Source: JBFLVN01 sp040758475
GTDB taxonomy: Bacteria > JAGRBM01
DNA length: 51,563 bases
Assembly: GCA_040758475.1 (NCBI GenBank)
Contig: JBFLVN010000001.1
Span: 1-51,563, forward strand
Direction of reading: 5' to 3'
How positions within the stretch are numbered: position 1 is the first letter of the stretch; each line of letters opens with the position of its first letter. Below the pieces are notes generated by a model. It was given only the letters and a program-made list of their open reading frames with translations, was not told the origin of the DNA and made no database searches. This document shows positions 8,433 to 16,313 of this stretch, piece after piece. Both the position numbers and the translations under genes were made by a program.

Positions 8433-9032
8433 TCAATCTTTTTTCTTGAGTTTTTCCTTGAGCTTGCTGATGAGTTCGTCGAATCCCTTTTCGGAAATGA
8501 TTTTCCCGAAAGAACTGCGGTAGTTCTCGATGAGGTCCACGTCGTCGAGCACGTAGTTCACGATCCGCCATCCGGATTTCGTGTTTTCGAAGAAATAATC
8601 CACCGTGATTTCCTCGTTGTTCTTGATAATCACCGTCTTGACGACGGTAGCCCCGTTGGGGCCCTTGGCCTCTCCTTCGTAGCGGATCTGGCTTTGAAGG
8701 AAGTGCTTGAGGGCGTCTTCGGAGGAGGAATTGTTGCGGGTGACCTGGGAGAAGACCCGGATGTATTCCTGGAGCTGTTTGGGCGTGGCTTTCTGCTTGT
8801 GGGCGCCCAGGGAGGAAATGGCGATCGTTTCGTAATCGAAGAGGGAGTTGAGGTCTTCCTCGATCTTGGAGCGCTTGGGCGCCGGGAGGGGGAGCGGATT
8901 CGCTTTGAGGAACGAGCGGATATTCGTGTCCCGCTCCTTGAGCAGGTCGGTCGGGGTCCCCGCCGTCGCCTGGGCCGAAACCGGAAGCCACAGGGAGATG
9001 GCCGCAAGAACGGTGAAAAAGAATCGCTTCAT
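8433..9032 (-). CDS. mlaC: MlaC/Ttg2D-family periplasmic phospholipid carrier
   Basis: 199 residues with a signal peptide (MKRFFFTVLAAISLWLPVSAQA). The body fits the MlaC family: an N-terminal helical part (LFDYETIAISSLGAHKQKAT), the central VFSQVTRNN region, a VDYFF strand, GWRIVNYVLDDVDLIENYRSSF, and a Lys-rich helical end. MlaC proteins ferry phospholipid between the outer and inner membranes. The usual MlaFED inner-membrane transporter genes are not adjacent. Instead its ATG overlaps the stop of a flippase-TolC fusion gene by ATGA, so it is the last gene of a lipid operon. The symbol is by family only. Confidence 0.85.
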   Translation of the reverse strand: MKRFFFTVLAAISLWLPVSAQATAGTPTDLLKERDTNIRSFLKANPLPLPAPKRSKIEEDLNSLFDYETIAISSLGAHKQKATPKQLQEYIRVFSQVTRNNSSSEDALKHFLQSQIRYEGEAKGPNGATVVKTVIIKNNEEITVDYFFENTKSGWRIVNYVLDDVDLIENYRSSFGKIISEKGFDELISKLKEKLKKKD

Positions 9033-11506
9033 GGGTTTGCCTCCGAAGGAGCCGGAGCCGCCGCCTCCTGGCTGTTAAGGAGCGGGAGCCCCGCTTCCTG
9101 CTGCAGCGTCGCGACGGCTTGATGATAGTCGAAAAGAGCCTGGTAGTGGGCTCCCCTCAGTTCGATGTATTCCTTGTAGGCCTTGATAAGGCCGTCCGTA
9201 TCCTCCACCCCGATTCCGAAGTTGAGCGTAGCCGAGCGGAACCACTTTTTGGCCGATTGGAGGCCTTTACCCACTTCCTCCAGGGCATCCCGTGCCCGGA
9301 CGACTTCCAGATAGGCCTGGGTGACTCGCAAGGTGAATCCGAAGTCGGCCGCCTTGGAGAGGGCTTGCAGTTCCGTGAGCTGAGCCCGGGCCGTTCCCAG
9401 TTCGGCCGATTTGCGGTGCAGGGAGAGATCCCAGCGGAGGCCGATAAATGGGCCCCCGAAGAAAATGCGTTTGGGGTCATCGATCTCGGGCTCATTGGGT
9501 GGGGGATGGTGGCCCGGGGATTCCGTCCACTCAAGCCGCGCCCCCAGGAAGAGGTCGGGGTAGAGGTTGGCCCGGGCCATGTCCACCTGCGCCTGCCGGG
9601 CAAGGAGGCCCGCGCGAAGCTGCTTCATCTCCGGGTGATTCTGGAGCGCGCTTTCCCGGTAGTCGTCGATGGCTTTCAATTCGTATTCCGGAGGTGCGAG
9701 GCGCCGCTCGGCGGGCTCAAAAGTTTCATCCGGTGCAAGGCCCAACATGAGGGCGAGGGTCCTTTCCACCAGCGAACGGCCCTTGATGAGCTCCTGGATC
9801 TTGATGGCCAGCTTGGCCCGGAAGGATTCGATCTCGTAAAGATCGATGGCCGTGACCTCGCCCGTCTCTCTCTCGAGTTTATCCTTGATCTTCGCATGGG
9901 CGTCGTCAAGGTTTTTCCGGACGTCCGCCAGCATTTCGTCGATGTCCCGCGCCACGAGAAGGCCCCAGTAGAGGAGAGACACACGCTTCGTAATTTCCTC
10001 GGCTTTTCCGCGAGTTTTTTCGCGGGAAACTTCGAGTCCCTGCCGGGCCAAGGCCAGGGCAGCATCCAATTTACCGAAGGTATAAAGGGGCTGGACGAGA
10101 TCTATTTGAAGGTGGTTGAAAGGGGAGAGTCTCTCGAAAAAGTTTTTACCAGCGTTGGTCTTGATATAATCCTGATTGATATTTTCGTCGTCATCCTCGC
10201 TTGGGTCTAAAATATAGTGGGATTCTCTGTTCGCTGAAAAAATATTTGTGAGCTCCGCTTTCGGAATCCATCTCGCCCGCTGGGCCTGAGTGACGTAGGA
10301 TTCAGCAACGGCGGTTGAAGCGCGCACGGCATCCAATTCGACGCTGATCTGAAGGGCCCTTTCGATGGCTTCGGGAAGGGACAGGCGGACGACTTTTTTC
10401 GCCTCTTCACTTGCGGGCGGGGACGAAGCGGCCGTTTCGGCGGCTTGTGGAGGCGTTTCTTCTTGGGCCCAGACCCCACTGGCACTTCCCAGGGATATGG
10501 CAGCCAGACATGCCGCAACGGCGGCTACGGCCTTGCCATTGGAGCGAGGTGAAAAGACGAGCAGGAGGTAACTCAAACCCGCGAAAAGGAGCGTGCGGAT
10601 GCGCCTGATGATCGCGAGGGAAATCCCCGCGTCGAGCCCTAACCCCAGGAGGGAGAAGAAATACCCATGGCTTCCTTCATAAGCCCCAAGGGCTCCGGGG
10701 ATGAAAGAGAAGGCGGCGTTTATCAGCATGACCGACGCCGCGATGACGTAGGCCGAAGAAATGCCGACTTTCATGCCAAGAAGGGAGGCGGCGAGGACGA
10801 CATCCCACGTCCGGATCGCCCGGCCCAGGAAGTGGATGGCGAGGGCCGCGAGGAACCGCCCCGGGTGGTCCCGCCAGAAAACGGCGATTTGCCGGTCCAT
10901 TTCCTCCATGCGGGAGCGGAACTGGGGTGAAACCCGCAGGCGGACTTTTTCCGCCAGGTTCAAGATGGCGGTGACCGTCCGCCCCTTTCGCTGCTGCACG
11001 ATGAGCCAGAGAAGGCCGGCGATCCACGAGGAGAGCATCAAGGCGGAGATTCCAATGACCAGGGCATGCCCCGAAAAAACGAAGAAGGCGACGGCAAGGC
11101 CGCTCGCCATGAACAGAAGGCTTGCGAGAAAGAAAATCGTCTTGTCGAGGAGGACGTAGGCTGCTCCCTGGTCTCCCTGAAGGCGGTCGCGAATCAGGAG
11201 GACCTTGACGGGTTCGCCGCCGAGATTGAGGAGCGGGGTCAAAGTATTGACCGCTTCGCCGCAAAGACGCGTGTGCCAGAGCGTCAGGAAACCGATGGAG
11301 GGGTGGCGGGTGTCGAAAAGAATCCGCCACGCCAAGGCCGCTACCGTGTTCCATGCGAGTGCCATGAGCAGCAAAAGGGCGAAACTCCACCCCAAGCCGC
11401 GCAGGCGCTCCAGGACGTCGTGAGGGCCCGCGCGCCAGAGGAGAAGCGCGAAGAGCCCCATGCCGGCGGCCAGGAGGAAAAGTCTTTTGGCGGAGAAACT
11501 CTTCAT
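9029..11506 (-). CDS. Fusion of a flippase-like membrane protein (LPG synthase TM / UPF0104 type) and a TolC-like outer-membrane efflux protein
   Basis: 825 residues from the ATG at 11506, which overlaps the previous stop as TAATG. Residues 1 to about 315 are polytopic and match the UPF0104/lysylphosphatidylglycerol-synthase transmembrane family (GEPVKVLLIRDRLQG, GALGAYEGSHGYFF). At about 322-350 lies a complete internal signal peptide (KAVAAVAACLAAISLGSASGVWAQ). From about 375 to the end it is an OEP/TolC protein with two helical-hairpin repeats (LPEAIERALQ, then NHPEMKQLRAGLLARQAQVDMARANLYP). The two halves belong in different membranes, so signal-peptidase cleavage must separate them, or a frameshift has joined two overlapping genes: an out-of-frame ATG (AATGGCAAG) lies exactly at the junction. 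Confidence 0.8.
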   Translation of the reverse strand: MKSFSAKRLFLLAAGMGLFALLLWRAGPHDVLERLRGLGWSFALLLLMALAWNTVAALAWRILFDTRHPSIGFLTLWHTRLCGEAVNTLTPLLNLGGEPVKVLLIRDRLQGDQGAAYVLLDKTIFFLASLLFMASGLAVAFFVFSGHALVIGISALMLSSWIAGLLWLIVQQRKGRTVTAILNLAEKVRLRVSPQFRSRMEEMDRQIAVFWRDHPGRFLAALAIHFLGRAIRTWDVVLAASLLGMKVGISSAYVIAASVMLINAAFSFIPGALGAYEGSHGYFFSLLGLGLDAGISLAIIRRIRTLLFAGLSYLLLVFSPRSNGKAVAAVAACLAAISLGSASGVWAQEETPPQAAETAASSPPASEEAKKVVRLSLPEAIERALQISVELDAVRASTAVAESYVTQAQRARWIPKAELTNIFSANRESHYILDPSEDDDENINQDYIKTNAGKNFFERLSPFNHLQIDLVQPLYTFGKLDAALALARQGLEVSREKTRGKAEEITKRVSLLYWGLLVARDIDEMLADVRKNLDDAHAKIKDKLERETGEVTAIDLYEIESFRAKLAIKIQELIKGRSLVERTLALMLGLAPDETFEPAERRLAPPEYELKAIDDYRESALQNHPEMKQLRAGLLARQAQVDMARANLYPDLFLGARLEWTESPGHHPPPNEPEIDDPKRIFFGGPFIGLRWDLSLHRKSAELGTARAQLTELQALSKAADFGFTLRVTQAYLEVVRARDALEEVGKGLQSAKKWFRSATLNFGIGVEDTDGLIKAYKEYIELRGAHYQALFDYHQAVATLQQEAGLPLLNSQEAAAPAPSEANP

Positions 11507-12780
11507 TATTTGGAAGTGGCCGGGGCGCCTTCGGCTTGCCCCGTTGGCAAGCTCATCCGGCCGGAGATCACGTAGACCAGCATACAAGTGATTGTGAACG
11601 CCGCCGCCCAAAAGAGGAATTCGAGCCCATTGAGAGCGCAGACGACGAAGGTCGTGAGGCTGAAGAAATCCCGTTTGCCCATGAAGCGGATTTTATCGAG
11701 GAGCCGGTAGGCCAGGGGTTTCTCGCGCCCTTCGTAGCGGGCTTCCATGTCCTTGTAGACGGCGACGAGCGAGCCGGATTTCGTATTTCGGAGGAGGTAA
11801 CTGTACATGAGCCCCAGAACGAGAAAGACGCACAGGAGCAGGCCGTAGCCCACCCACCTCGTCCAGAGGGCTTGCGTGCGGGCGTACATCCCCTCGGTGA
11901 GACCCGCGACGAAGAGCGTGTAGGTCAGGTTGTCTCCCAGCGTGTCGATCCATTCTCCGTAGGGGCTCGCCTTGAACTTGCAGCGGGCGATTTCACCGTC
12001 GCAACGGTCGAGGGCGGAAGCTAGTTGGAAGCAAAAGCCTCCCCAAAAGACTCCCCATTGGTCCCCCCGCGAGAGGAAAGTAAAAGAGAGGGCCCCCACG
12101 AACGTCGCGAAGGCCGTGAGCATGTTCGGGGTAATGGGCGATTCGCTGACAATCCAGGAAATTGGAAGTGAAATCTTTGAGTTCACGTTTTTGGAAACCC
12201 ACCCGCTCGTGGGTTTGGTAAGGGTCCGGAAAATGGCGAGCTTGGCGGAGCGGGCCTCAGACCGGGAGCGGACGGGCAGGAGGAAGGCATCTTTGGCTTC
12301 GGGGCGTTTTTCCGCCACGAGCACCTGGGCTTTGGCGGCCGCCGCCAAGGGGGCGGCGGAAGAAACGGCCTTGGAGGGAAGGGCAAAGAACTCCGTTTCC
12401 GCGGAGTATCGAAGCCCTTCGGCTGGAAGGGGCGCGGTGGCCAAGTGGCGAACGAGGCCCGTCCCGAACGCCAAGGGGCCCTCAATAAAGAGAACCCGAT
12501 CAGCGCTGGAACTCGCCGCCGCGAGGGCCTTGGCCGATACTTCTTTGGGACTGCCTTCAGTGATTTCGAGGGAGAGTTTCCCAAGCCGTTCGTCCGATTC
12601 GATGAGCGCCCGGACTTTTTCCGAATGAGGGCCCGGGACAAGCCAGATTTTTTCAACGCCCCCTTGGGATAACCCCAGCAATTGACGGGTGATCAGGGGA
12701 AGGCCGGCTACGCGGAGGAAAGGATTGTCTCCGTTCGGGGCTTCGACCGGTTGTAGCGATAGGACTGCGGCAGTGCTCAT
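11506..12780 (-). CDS. Nucleotidyltransferase-like domain fused to CDP-alcohol phosphatidyltransferase
   Basis: 424 residues from the ATG at 12780; upstream in-frame codons are unconvincing. Residues 1 to about 210 resemble a NTP-transferase fold (FLRVAGLPLITRQLLGL, VEKIWLVPG), but the N-terminal GxGxR nucleotide loop is not visible, so this half may be inactive. The C-terminal half is a membrane CDP-alcohol phosphotransferase with an intact signature D-x2-D-G-x2-A-R-x8-G-x3-D-x3-D (DRCDGEIAR, then GEWIDTLGDN) and several transmembrane segments. This layout recalls the IPCT-DIPPS enzymes that make di-inositol phosphate. It would join a CDP-alcohol made by the upstream cytidylyltransferase to an acceptor. 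The alcohol is unknown. Confidence 0.85.
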   Translation of the reverse strand: MSTAAVLSLQPVEAPNGDNPFLRVAGLPLITRQLLGLSQGGVEKIWLVPGPHSEKVRALIESDERLGKLSLEITEGSPKEVSAKALAAASSSADRVLFIEGPLAFGTGLVRHLATAPLPAEGLRYSAETEFFALPSKAVSSAAPLAAAAKAQVLVAEKRPEAKDAFLLPVRSRSEARSAKLAIFRTLTKPTSGWVSKNVNSKISLPISWIVSESPITPNMLTAFATFVGALSFTFLSRGDQWGVFWGGFCFQLASALDRCDGEIARCKFKASPYGEWIDTLGDNLTYTLFVAGLTEGMYARTQALWTRWVGYGLLLCVFLVLGLMYSYLLRNTKSGSLVAVYKDMEARYEGREKPLAYRLLDKIRFMGKRDFFSLTTFVVCALNGLEFLFWAAAFTITCMLVYVISGRMSLPTGQAEGAPATSK

Positions 12781-12858
12781 GGTGGAAATTCGATCAGCGC
12801 CCCTTGCGCGACGAGGGCGCCCCGCCCAGCCCGCGGGAGGGAGCAAAGAGCCTCGGGT

Positions 12859-13602
12859 TTACTGGAACAGGCCGGAGAGGTTCTCGCGGACGAAAGCGAG
12901 ATCCTCGGGGTAATCGATCTCGGCCCAGCGGAGGCCTTCGATGCAGACAGCACCGATGCCGTAACCCGAAAGGGCGATCCGTTCGACGGCCTTCGTGTAC
13001 CAATCCGTGTTGCCGGTGGGGGAAGAAACCATCGCCTCCAATTCCTTGAGGAGGCGGCCGGCTCCTTCCCGGGTGAATTTCATGATCCCGATGGACTCGC
13101 CCTGGGCGCGGGCCGGGTCGATCGTCTTGTTGATCGCCTGGACGCGGCCCTCGCTCACAAGCAGCTTCATGTCGTCGTCGTCGTAGCGGTCCTTGCGGTC
13201 CATGCAGACGTGGATTTCGTAGTGGTTTTCCCCGGTGAGCCGGGTGAGGATACGGTGGTCGAAAACGTCATCCCCGTTGATGAGGACGAAGCCCTCTTCC
13301 ATGTACTTCCGGGCCGACCAGAGGCTTACGAGATTGTTCGTGTCTTTCCAGCGGGGATTAAAAACGGTCTTAATGGGGAGGGAGGCGAGCCCGTTGCCGC
13401 GCCATGCGGCGACCGACTGTTCCACCAGATCGCCGCGGAAGCCCGTAACAATCACGGCTTCGCGCACGCCCGCCCGAAGGCAATTCTTGAGCTGGTGCTC
13501 GAGAATCGTGCGGCCGTCCACTTCGATCAGGCACTTGGGCCTGTCTTCTGTGTAAGGCTTGAGCCTCGTTCCTTGTCCAGCTGCCAGAATGATTGCCCGC
13601 AC
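12859..13602 (-). CDS. Sugar/alcohol-phosphate nucleotidyltransferase (IPCT / LicC-like)
   Basis: 247 residues with a GTG start at 13602. The N-terminus carries the classic LAAGQGTRLKPYTEDRPKCL nucleotide-binding loop; other marks are TGFRGDL, NPRWKDTNNLVSLW, INGDDVFD (metal-binding Asp) and AEIDYPEDLAFV. This set is closest in style to phosphocholine and inositol-1-phosphate cytidylyltransferases. It probably activates an alcohol phosphate as its CDP derivative for the CDP-alcohol phosphotransferase encoded 78 bp downstream, whose own nucleotidyltransferase domain looks worn. First gene of a four-gene lipid operon, with a CRP-type palindrome about 210 bp upstream of the start. Confidence 0.85.
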   Translation of the reverse strand: MRAIILAAGQGTRLKPYTEDRPKCLIEVDGRTILEHQLKNCLRAGVREAVIVTGFRGDLVEQSVAAWRGNGLASLPIKTVFNPRWKDTNNLVSLWSARKYMEEGFVLINGDDVFDHRILTRLTGENHYEIHVCMDRKDRYDDDDMKLLVSEGRVQAINKTIDPARAQGESIGIMKFTREGAGRLLKELEAMVSSPTGNTDWYTKAVERIALSGYGIGAVCIEGLRWAEIDYPEDLAFVRENLSGLFQ

Positions 13603-13948
13603 GCTGTTAATGCCTCACTTACCGGTCGCCCTTCAAAAACTGAAAGGGCGTGCGTATTCTTTTTCCCACTACCCCTCGGCTCGAAGGGCCTTCAGACTCT
13701 CTTTTGGGTGAGCTGCCGCTCAAAAGTCGCGGGAAAGTAATCCGAGCGCCTTCAAGCTGCAACACGTTCCCGTAGGGGCCGATCCTAGCAGGTAGCCCCC
13801 CGCTAGAATGTGTGATCCAAATCACATATTCTATTTTTTTAGTAGTTTCAAATAGTTACTCCAATTTATCAGCCCAAGGGCCGCGTATAATCGTTTACAC
13901 CGCCCTAATAATAAAGTTTATCGCCCTTGGATGGAAGTTTTTGAAACT
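13603..13948. other. Intergenic region with promoter signals, no gene
   Basis: No convincing coding sequence. The half next to the ferredoxin gene is strongly AT-rich. It holds the CRP-like palindrome at 13811-13826 and an 8-bp inverted repeat, CCAAGGGC (13874-13881) with GCCCTTGG (13923-13930), flanking TTTATC-containing half-repeats. That repeat could be the ferredoxin terminator region or a second binding site. Confidence 0.6.
13782..13826 (-). promoter_or_regulatory. CRP/FNR-type site with class II-like promoter geometry for the lipid operon
   Basis: TGTGA-TCCAAA-TCACA at 13811-13826 is a perfect CRP half-site pair with 6-base spacing. On the minus strand a -10-like TAGGAT lies at 13787-13782. 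A start about 7 bases beyond it would place the palindrome centre near -42 to -43, as in class II CRP promoters, and no good -35 box is visible. Target gene is the nucleotidyltransferase at 13602. Inference from sequence only. Confidence 0.55.
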
Positions 13949-14248
13949 TTAATAAGTCCGCTTCTCCGGTGTTGCGGGGAGCACTTCGAGATCGGCTTGG
14001 ACCGTCACGTGGCAGGCAAGGCGTTCCCCTTCCGTGGCATTGCGGTTGTTAAGCAGAATGCTTTCCAGGGCAGTGGGTGGTGTTAGCTGATCCGCGCCTT
14101 TCCCGGGTTGGAAGCGGCAAGTGCCGCAAATCCCTTGGCAGCAACCCCAACCGATTCCTTCGTATCCGGCTTGGGTGACGGCCTGAGCGAGGGGCGTGCC
14201 GATGGGGACGTCGACGAAGGAACCACCGGGAAATGAGACGCGGGGCAT
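13949..14248 (-). CDS. 2Fe-2S ferredoxin-like protein
   Basis: 99 residues of the plant-type [2Fe-2S] ferredoxin fold. The cluster ligands are visible as Cys in GCCQGICGTCRF (C-x4-C-x2-C spacing) and the distal Cys in LACHV. PRVSFPGGSFVDVPIGTPLAQA is the usual beta-grasp start. It is a small soluble electron carrier. It is divergent from thiE with 22 bp between the start codons and has no reductase partner in the window, so the redox partner is unknown. Confidence 0.9.
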   Translation of the reverse strand: MPRVSFPGGSFVDVPIGTPLAQAVTQAGYEGIGWGCCQGICGTCRFQPGKGADQLTPPTALESILLNNRNATEGERLACHVTVQADLEVLPATPEKRTY

Positions 14249-14270
14249 TGAAAAAGTATAGGGTAAGGCA

Positions 14271-14942
14271 ATGCCCCTGTCTTCGTCTTCCAGACCGATT
14301 CCCCGCGGCCTTTATGCGATCCTGGACCCTGCCCAGTGCGGGGGACGGGAGCCGGTTGCGTACGCGAAGGCTCTCTTGGATGCGGGCGTACGCCTCCTTC
14401 AATTGAGAGACAAGGATTATCGCGCCGGGCGCACGCTCGCCCTTGCCCGCGGGATCGGGGCGCTTTGCCAGCAGCGGGGCGCTCTTTTCGTCGTCAACGA
14501 CCGCTTGGACGTGGCGCTCCTTAGCGGGGCACCCGCCCTCCATTTGGGGCCCGATGATCTGCCGGTGGCGGTAGCGCGAAGAGAGTATTCGGGAATCCTG
14601 GGGCGGTCGACGAACTCGGTGAACGAAGCAAAGGAAGCCGTACGCGAAGGGGCGGATTACGTGGCTTTCGGGCCGCTCTTTGAGACGTCCTCGAAGACGG
14701 GTTCCGCCTTGCGGGAGAAGCGGACGCTGGAGGACCTCTCCCGCCTTTGCCGGGAGGTTTCCGTCCCCGTCTTCGGGATCGGGGGGATTACCCTGGAGCG
14801 GGCCGCCGGGATCGCCGCCGCGGGGGCGTGGGGTGCCGCCGTCATTGGAGCGCTCGTTCGGGCGGACGATCTTGCGACGGTGTGCCGGGCTTTTTCGGCC
14901 CCTTTCAGCGCTTGCTCCCCCGGCGGGGATGGGCAAAAGTGA
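14271..14942 (+). CDS. thiE: Thiamine phosphate synthase
   Basis: 223 residues of the ThiE/TenI TIM-barrel family, which joins HMP-PP and thiazole phosphate to thiamine phosphate. Motifs: LLQLRDKDY (pyrophosphate and substrate contact), LFVVNDRLDVAL, HLGPDDLPV, GRSTNSVNEAKEA, DYVAFGPLFETSSKTG, and VPVFGIGGITLERA with a phosphate-binding GIGG. The length is normal. TenI-type paralogues share the fold, but NDRLDVA and the FGPLFETSSK region favour a true synthase. GGTAAGG lies just before the ATG. The last 14 bp overlap the TetR gene, so the two are probably cotranscribed. Confidence 0.88.
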   Translation: MPLSSSSRPIPRGLYAILDPAQCGGREPVAYAKALLDAGVRLLQLRDKDYRAGRTLALARGIGALCQQRGALFVVNDRLDVALLSGAPALHLGPDDLPVAVARREYSGILGRSTNSVNEAKEAVREGADYVAFGPLFETSSKTGSALREKRTLEDLSRLCREVSVPVFGIGGITLERAAGIAAAGAWGAAVIGALVRADDLATVCRAFSAPFSACSPGGDGQK

Positions 14943-15582
14943 CGCCGTGAAAGAAGACGAAAACCCAACCGCCCGCCGGCGCCCCGCGCGTCCAAGCAAG
15001 GAGCGGATCCTCTCCACCGCCGCCCGCCTTTTCGCCCGCAAGGGATACGCCGCGACGAGCGTGGACGAAGTCGCCGCCGCCGCGAAAACAAGCAAGAGTT
15101 CGATCTATTGGCATTTTAAGAGCAAGGAAGACATCCTCCTTGCTCTCCTCACCCAATCCACCTCGGCCTGGGTGAGCCAGGCCTTGGACGTCGTCGCGGC
15201 CATCGAACGCCCGGAAGAAAAACTCCCCGCCGTCCTGCGGAACGCCGAACGCCAGATGACCGGATCGCGGGACACCCTGCGGCTTCTCATCGGCATGATC
15301 TGCGAACGGGGGGAAGTGCATCCCCGGACCCGCGCCGCTCTCCAGGCGATTTACCGGGAATTCCGCGAGGTGATCGCCCGGGAACTCAAGGCCGCGTTTC
15401 CTTACCTGACGCCCGACCTTGTACGGCTGGCGTCGGTTCTTATTCTGGCGGCGTTCGATGGGATGTTTATCCAGTGGCAGCTTGAACCCGAGGCGGTCGA
15501 TCCGAAAAAGGTTTTCGCCCAGATCGAATCGGCGCTGGACCCCGTCGTGCGGCTTGCCACCGTGCCTAACCGGCCGGCGTGA
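14929..15582 (+). CDS. TetR/AcrR-family transcriptional regulator
   Basis: 217 residues from the ATG at 14929. Residues about 25-70 form the TetR DNA-binding domain: ILSTAARLFARKGYAATSVDEVAAAAKTSKSSIYWHFKSKEDIL. The C-terminal all-helical domain would bind a ligand that is unknown. The start overlaps thiE by 14 bp, and a longer open frame inside thiE is rejected because the TetR domain starts here. The 3' end overlaps the convergent YciO-type gene by 17 bp. Targets may include the neighbouring thiE-ferredoxin region, but no operator was recognised. Confidence 0.9.
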   Translation: MGKSDAVKEDENPTARRRPARPSKERILSTAARLFARKGYAATSVDEVAAAAKTSKSSIYWHFKSKEDILLALLTQSTSAWVSQALDVVAAIERPEEKLPAVLRNAERQMTGSRDTLRLLIGMICERGEVHPRTRAALQAIYREFREVIARELKAAFPYLTPDLVRLASVLILAAFDGMFIQWQLEPEAVDPKKVFAQIESALDPVVRLATVPNRPA

Positions 15583-16237
15583 CGCCTGGTTCTTCTTCCG
15601 GTTCTTCCCAAAAAACCTTTCCGATCCCTTTCCGGATGAGGATGGGCACGCCGTCTTCCAGCGAAATGACCGTACTGGGTTCGAGCGAGAGGACGCCCGC
15701 GTCGAAAACGCAATCGACCAGTTTCCCGTAGCGGGATTCGATGTCTTCGGGGTCGTTGAGGAGCTCTTTCTGCTCGGCGGGGACGTCGAAGCGGGGGTCC
15801 GTGACGCTCGTCGTGATGAGCGGCCGTCCGAGGGCTTTTACCAGGGCCAAAGGAAATGGATGGTTTGGAATCCGGATGCCGATGGTCTTCTGCTTCGTCG
15901 TCAGCAGGCGAGGCACTTGGCGGGAGGCTTCCAGCACGAAGGTGTAGGGACCGGGGAGCTGGTGCTTTAGAATCCGGTAATCGGCCTTGGAGATGTTCGC
16001 GTACTCGGAGATGTGCGAGAGATCGGCGCAGACGATCGAAAGGGGTTTTCCCGGTTCGAGGCGCTTGATCCGGTAGATCCGTTCCACGGCCCGCTTGTCG
16101 TGGAGGTCGCATCCCAGGCCGTAAATCGTGTCGGTCGGGTAGACGATGACCCCGCCGTCCCGGAGGATCTCGGCCGCCCGTTCCACCGCGGCGGGCTGCG
16201 GGTTTTGGGGATGAACTTTGATGCGCACGGGAGACAC
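15566..16237 (-). CDS. YciO/TsaC-type protein (Sua5/YrdC/YciO family)
   Basis: 223 residues with a GTG start. The YrdC fold is shown by GGVIVYPTDTIYGLGCDL, RIYRIKRLEPGKPLSIVC, PGPYTFVLEAS and KTIGIRIPNHP; the start HPQNPQ and the general layout are closest to E. coli YciO. TsaC/Sua5 enzymes make threonylcarbamoyl-AMP for the t6A modification of tRNA. Whether YciO-type members do this at physiological rates is debated, so the exact role is open. The KR-x-L-P/E-x-KP motif that TsaC uses is largely present. Convergent with the TetR gene, divergent from the HEAT-repeat gene. Confidence 0.85.
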   Translation of the reverse strand: MSPVRIKVHPQNPQPAAVERAAEILRDGGVIVYPTDTIYGLGCDLHDKRAVERIYRIKRLEPGKPLSIVCADLSHISEYANISKADYRILKHQLPGPYTFVLEASRQVPRLLTTKQKTIGIRIPNHPFPLALVKALGRPLITTSVTDPRFDVPAEQKELLNDPEDIESRYGKLVDCVFDAGVLSLEPSTVISLEDGVPILIRKGIGKVFWEEPEEEPGVTPAG

Positions 16238-16313
16238 GCTAAGGGGAGGCGGCGCCGCCCGTCAAGGCGGCGCTTTCGCCCAGGACTCGCGGGGGGTATC
16301 CTCCCCGGCCGCC

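Noticed and set aside
13874..13930. An 8-bp inverted repeat with a 41-base loop as a terminator or riboswitch
   Set aside because: The loop is long and AT-rich and no T-run or known aptamer core was seen; kept only as a note in the intergenic entry.
14049..15095. A 348-codon minus-strand frame over thiE and the TetR start
   Set aside because: ThiE and TetR motifs on the plus strand explain this stretch; the minus frame is Pro/Arg-rich without motif.
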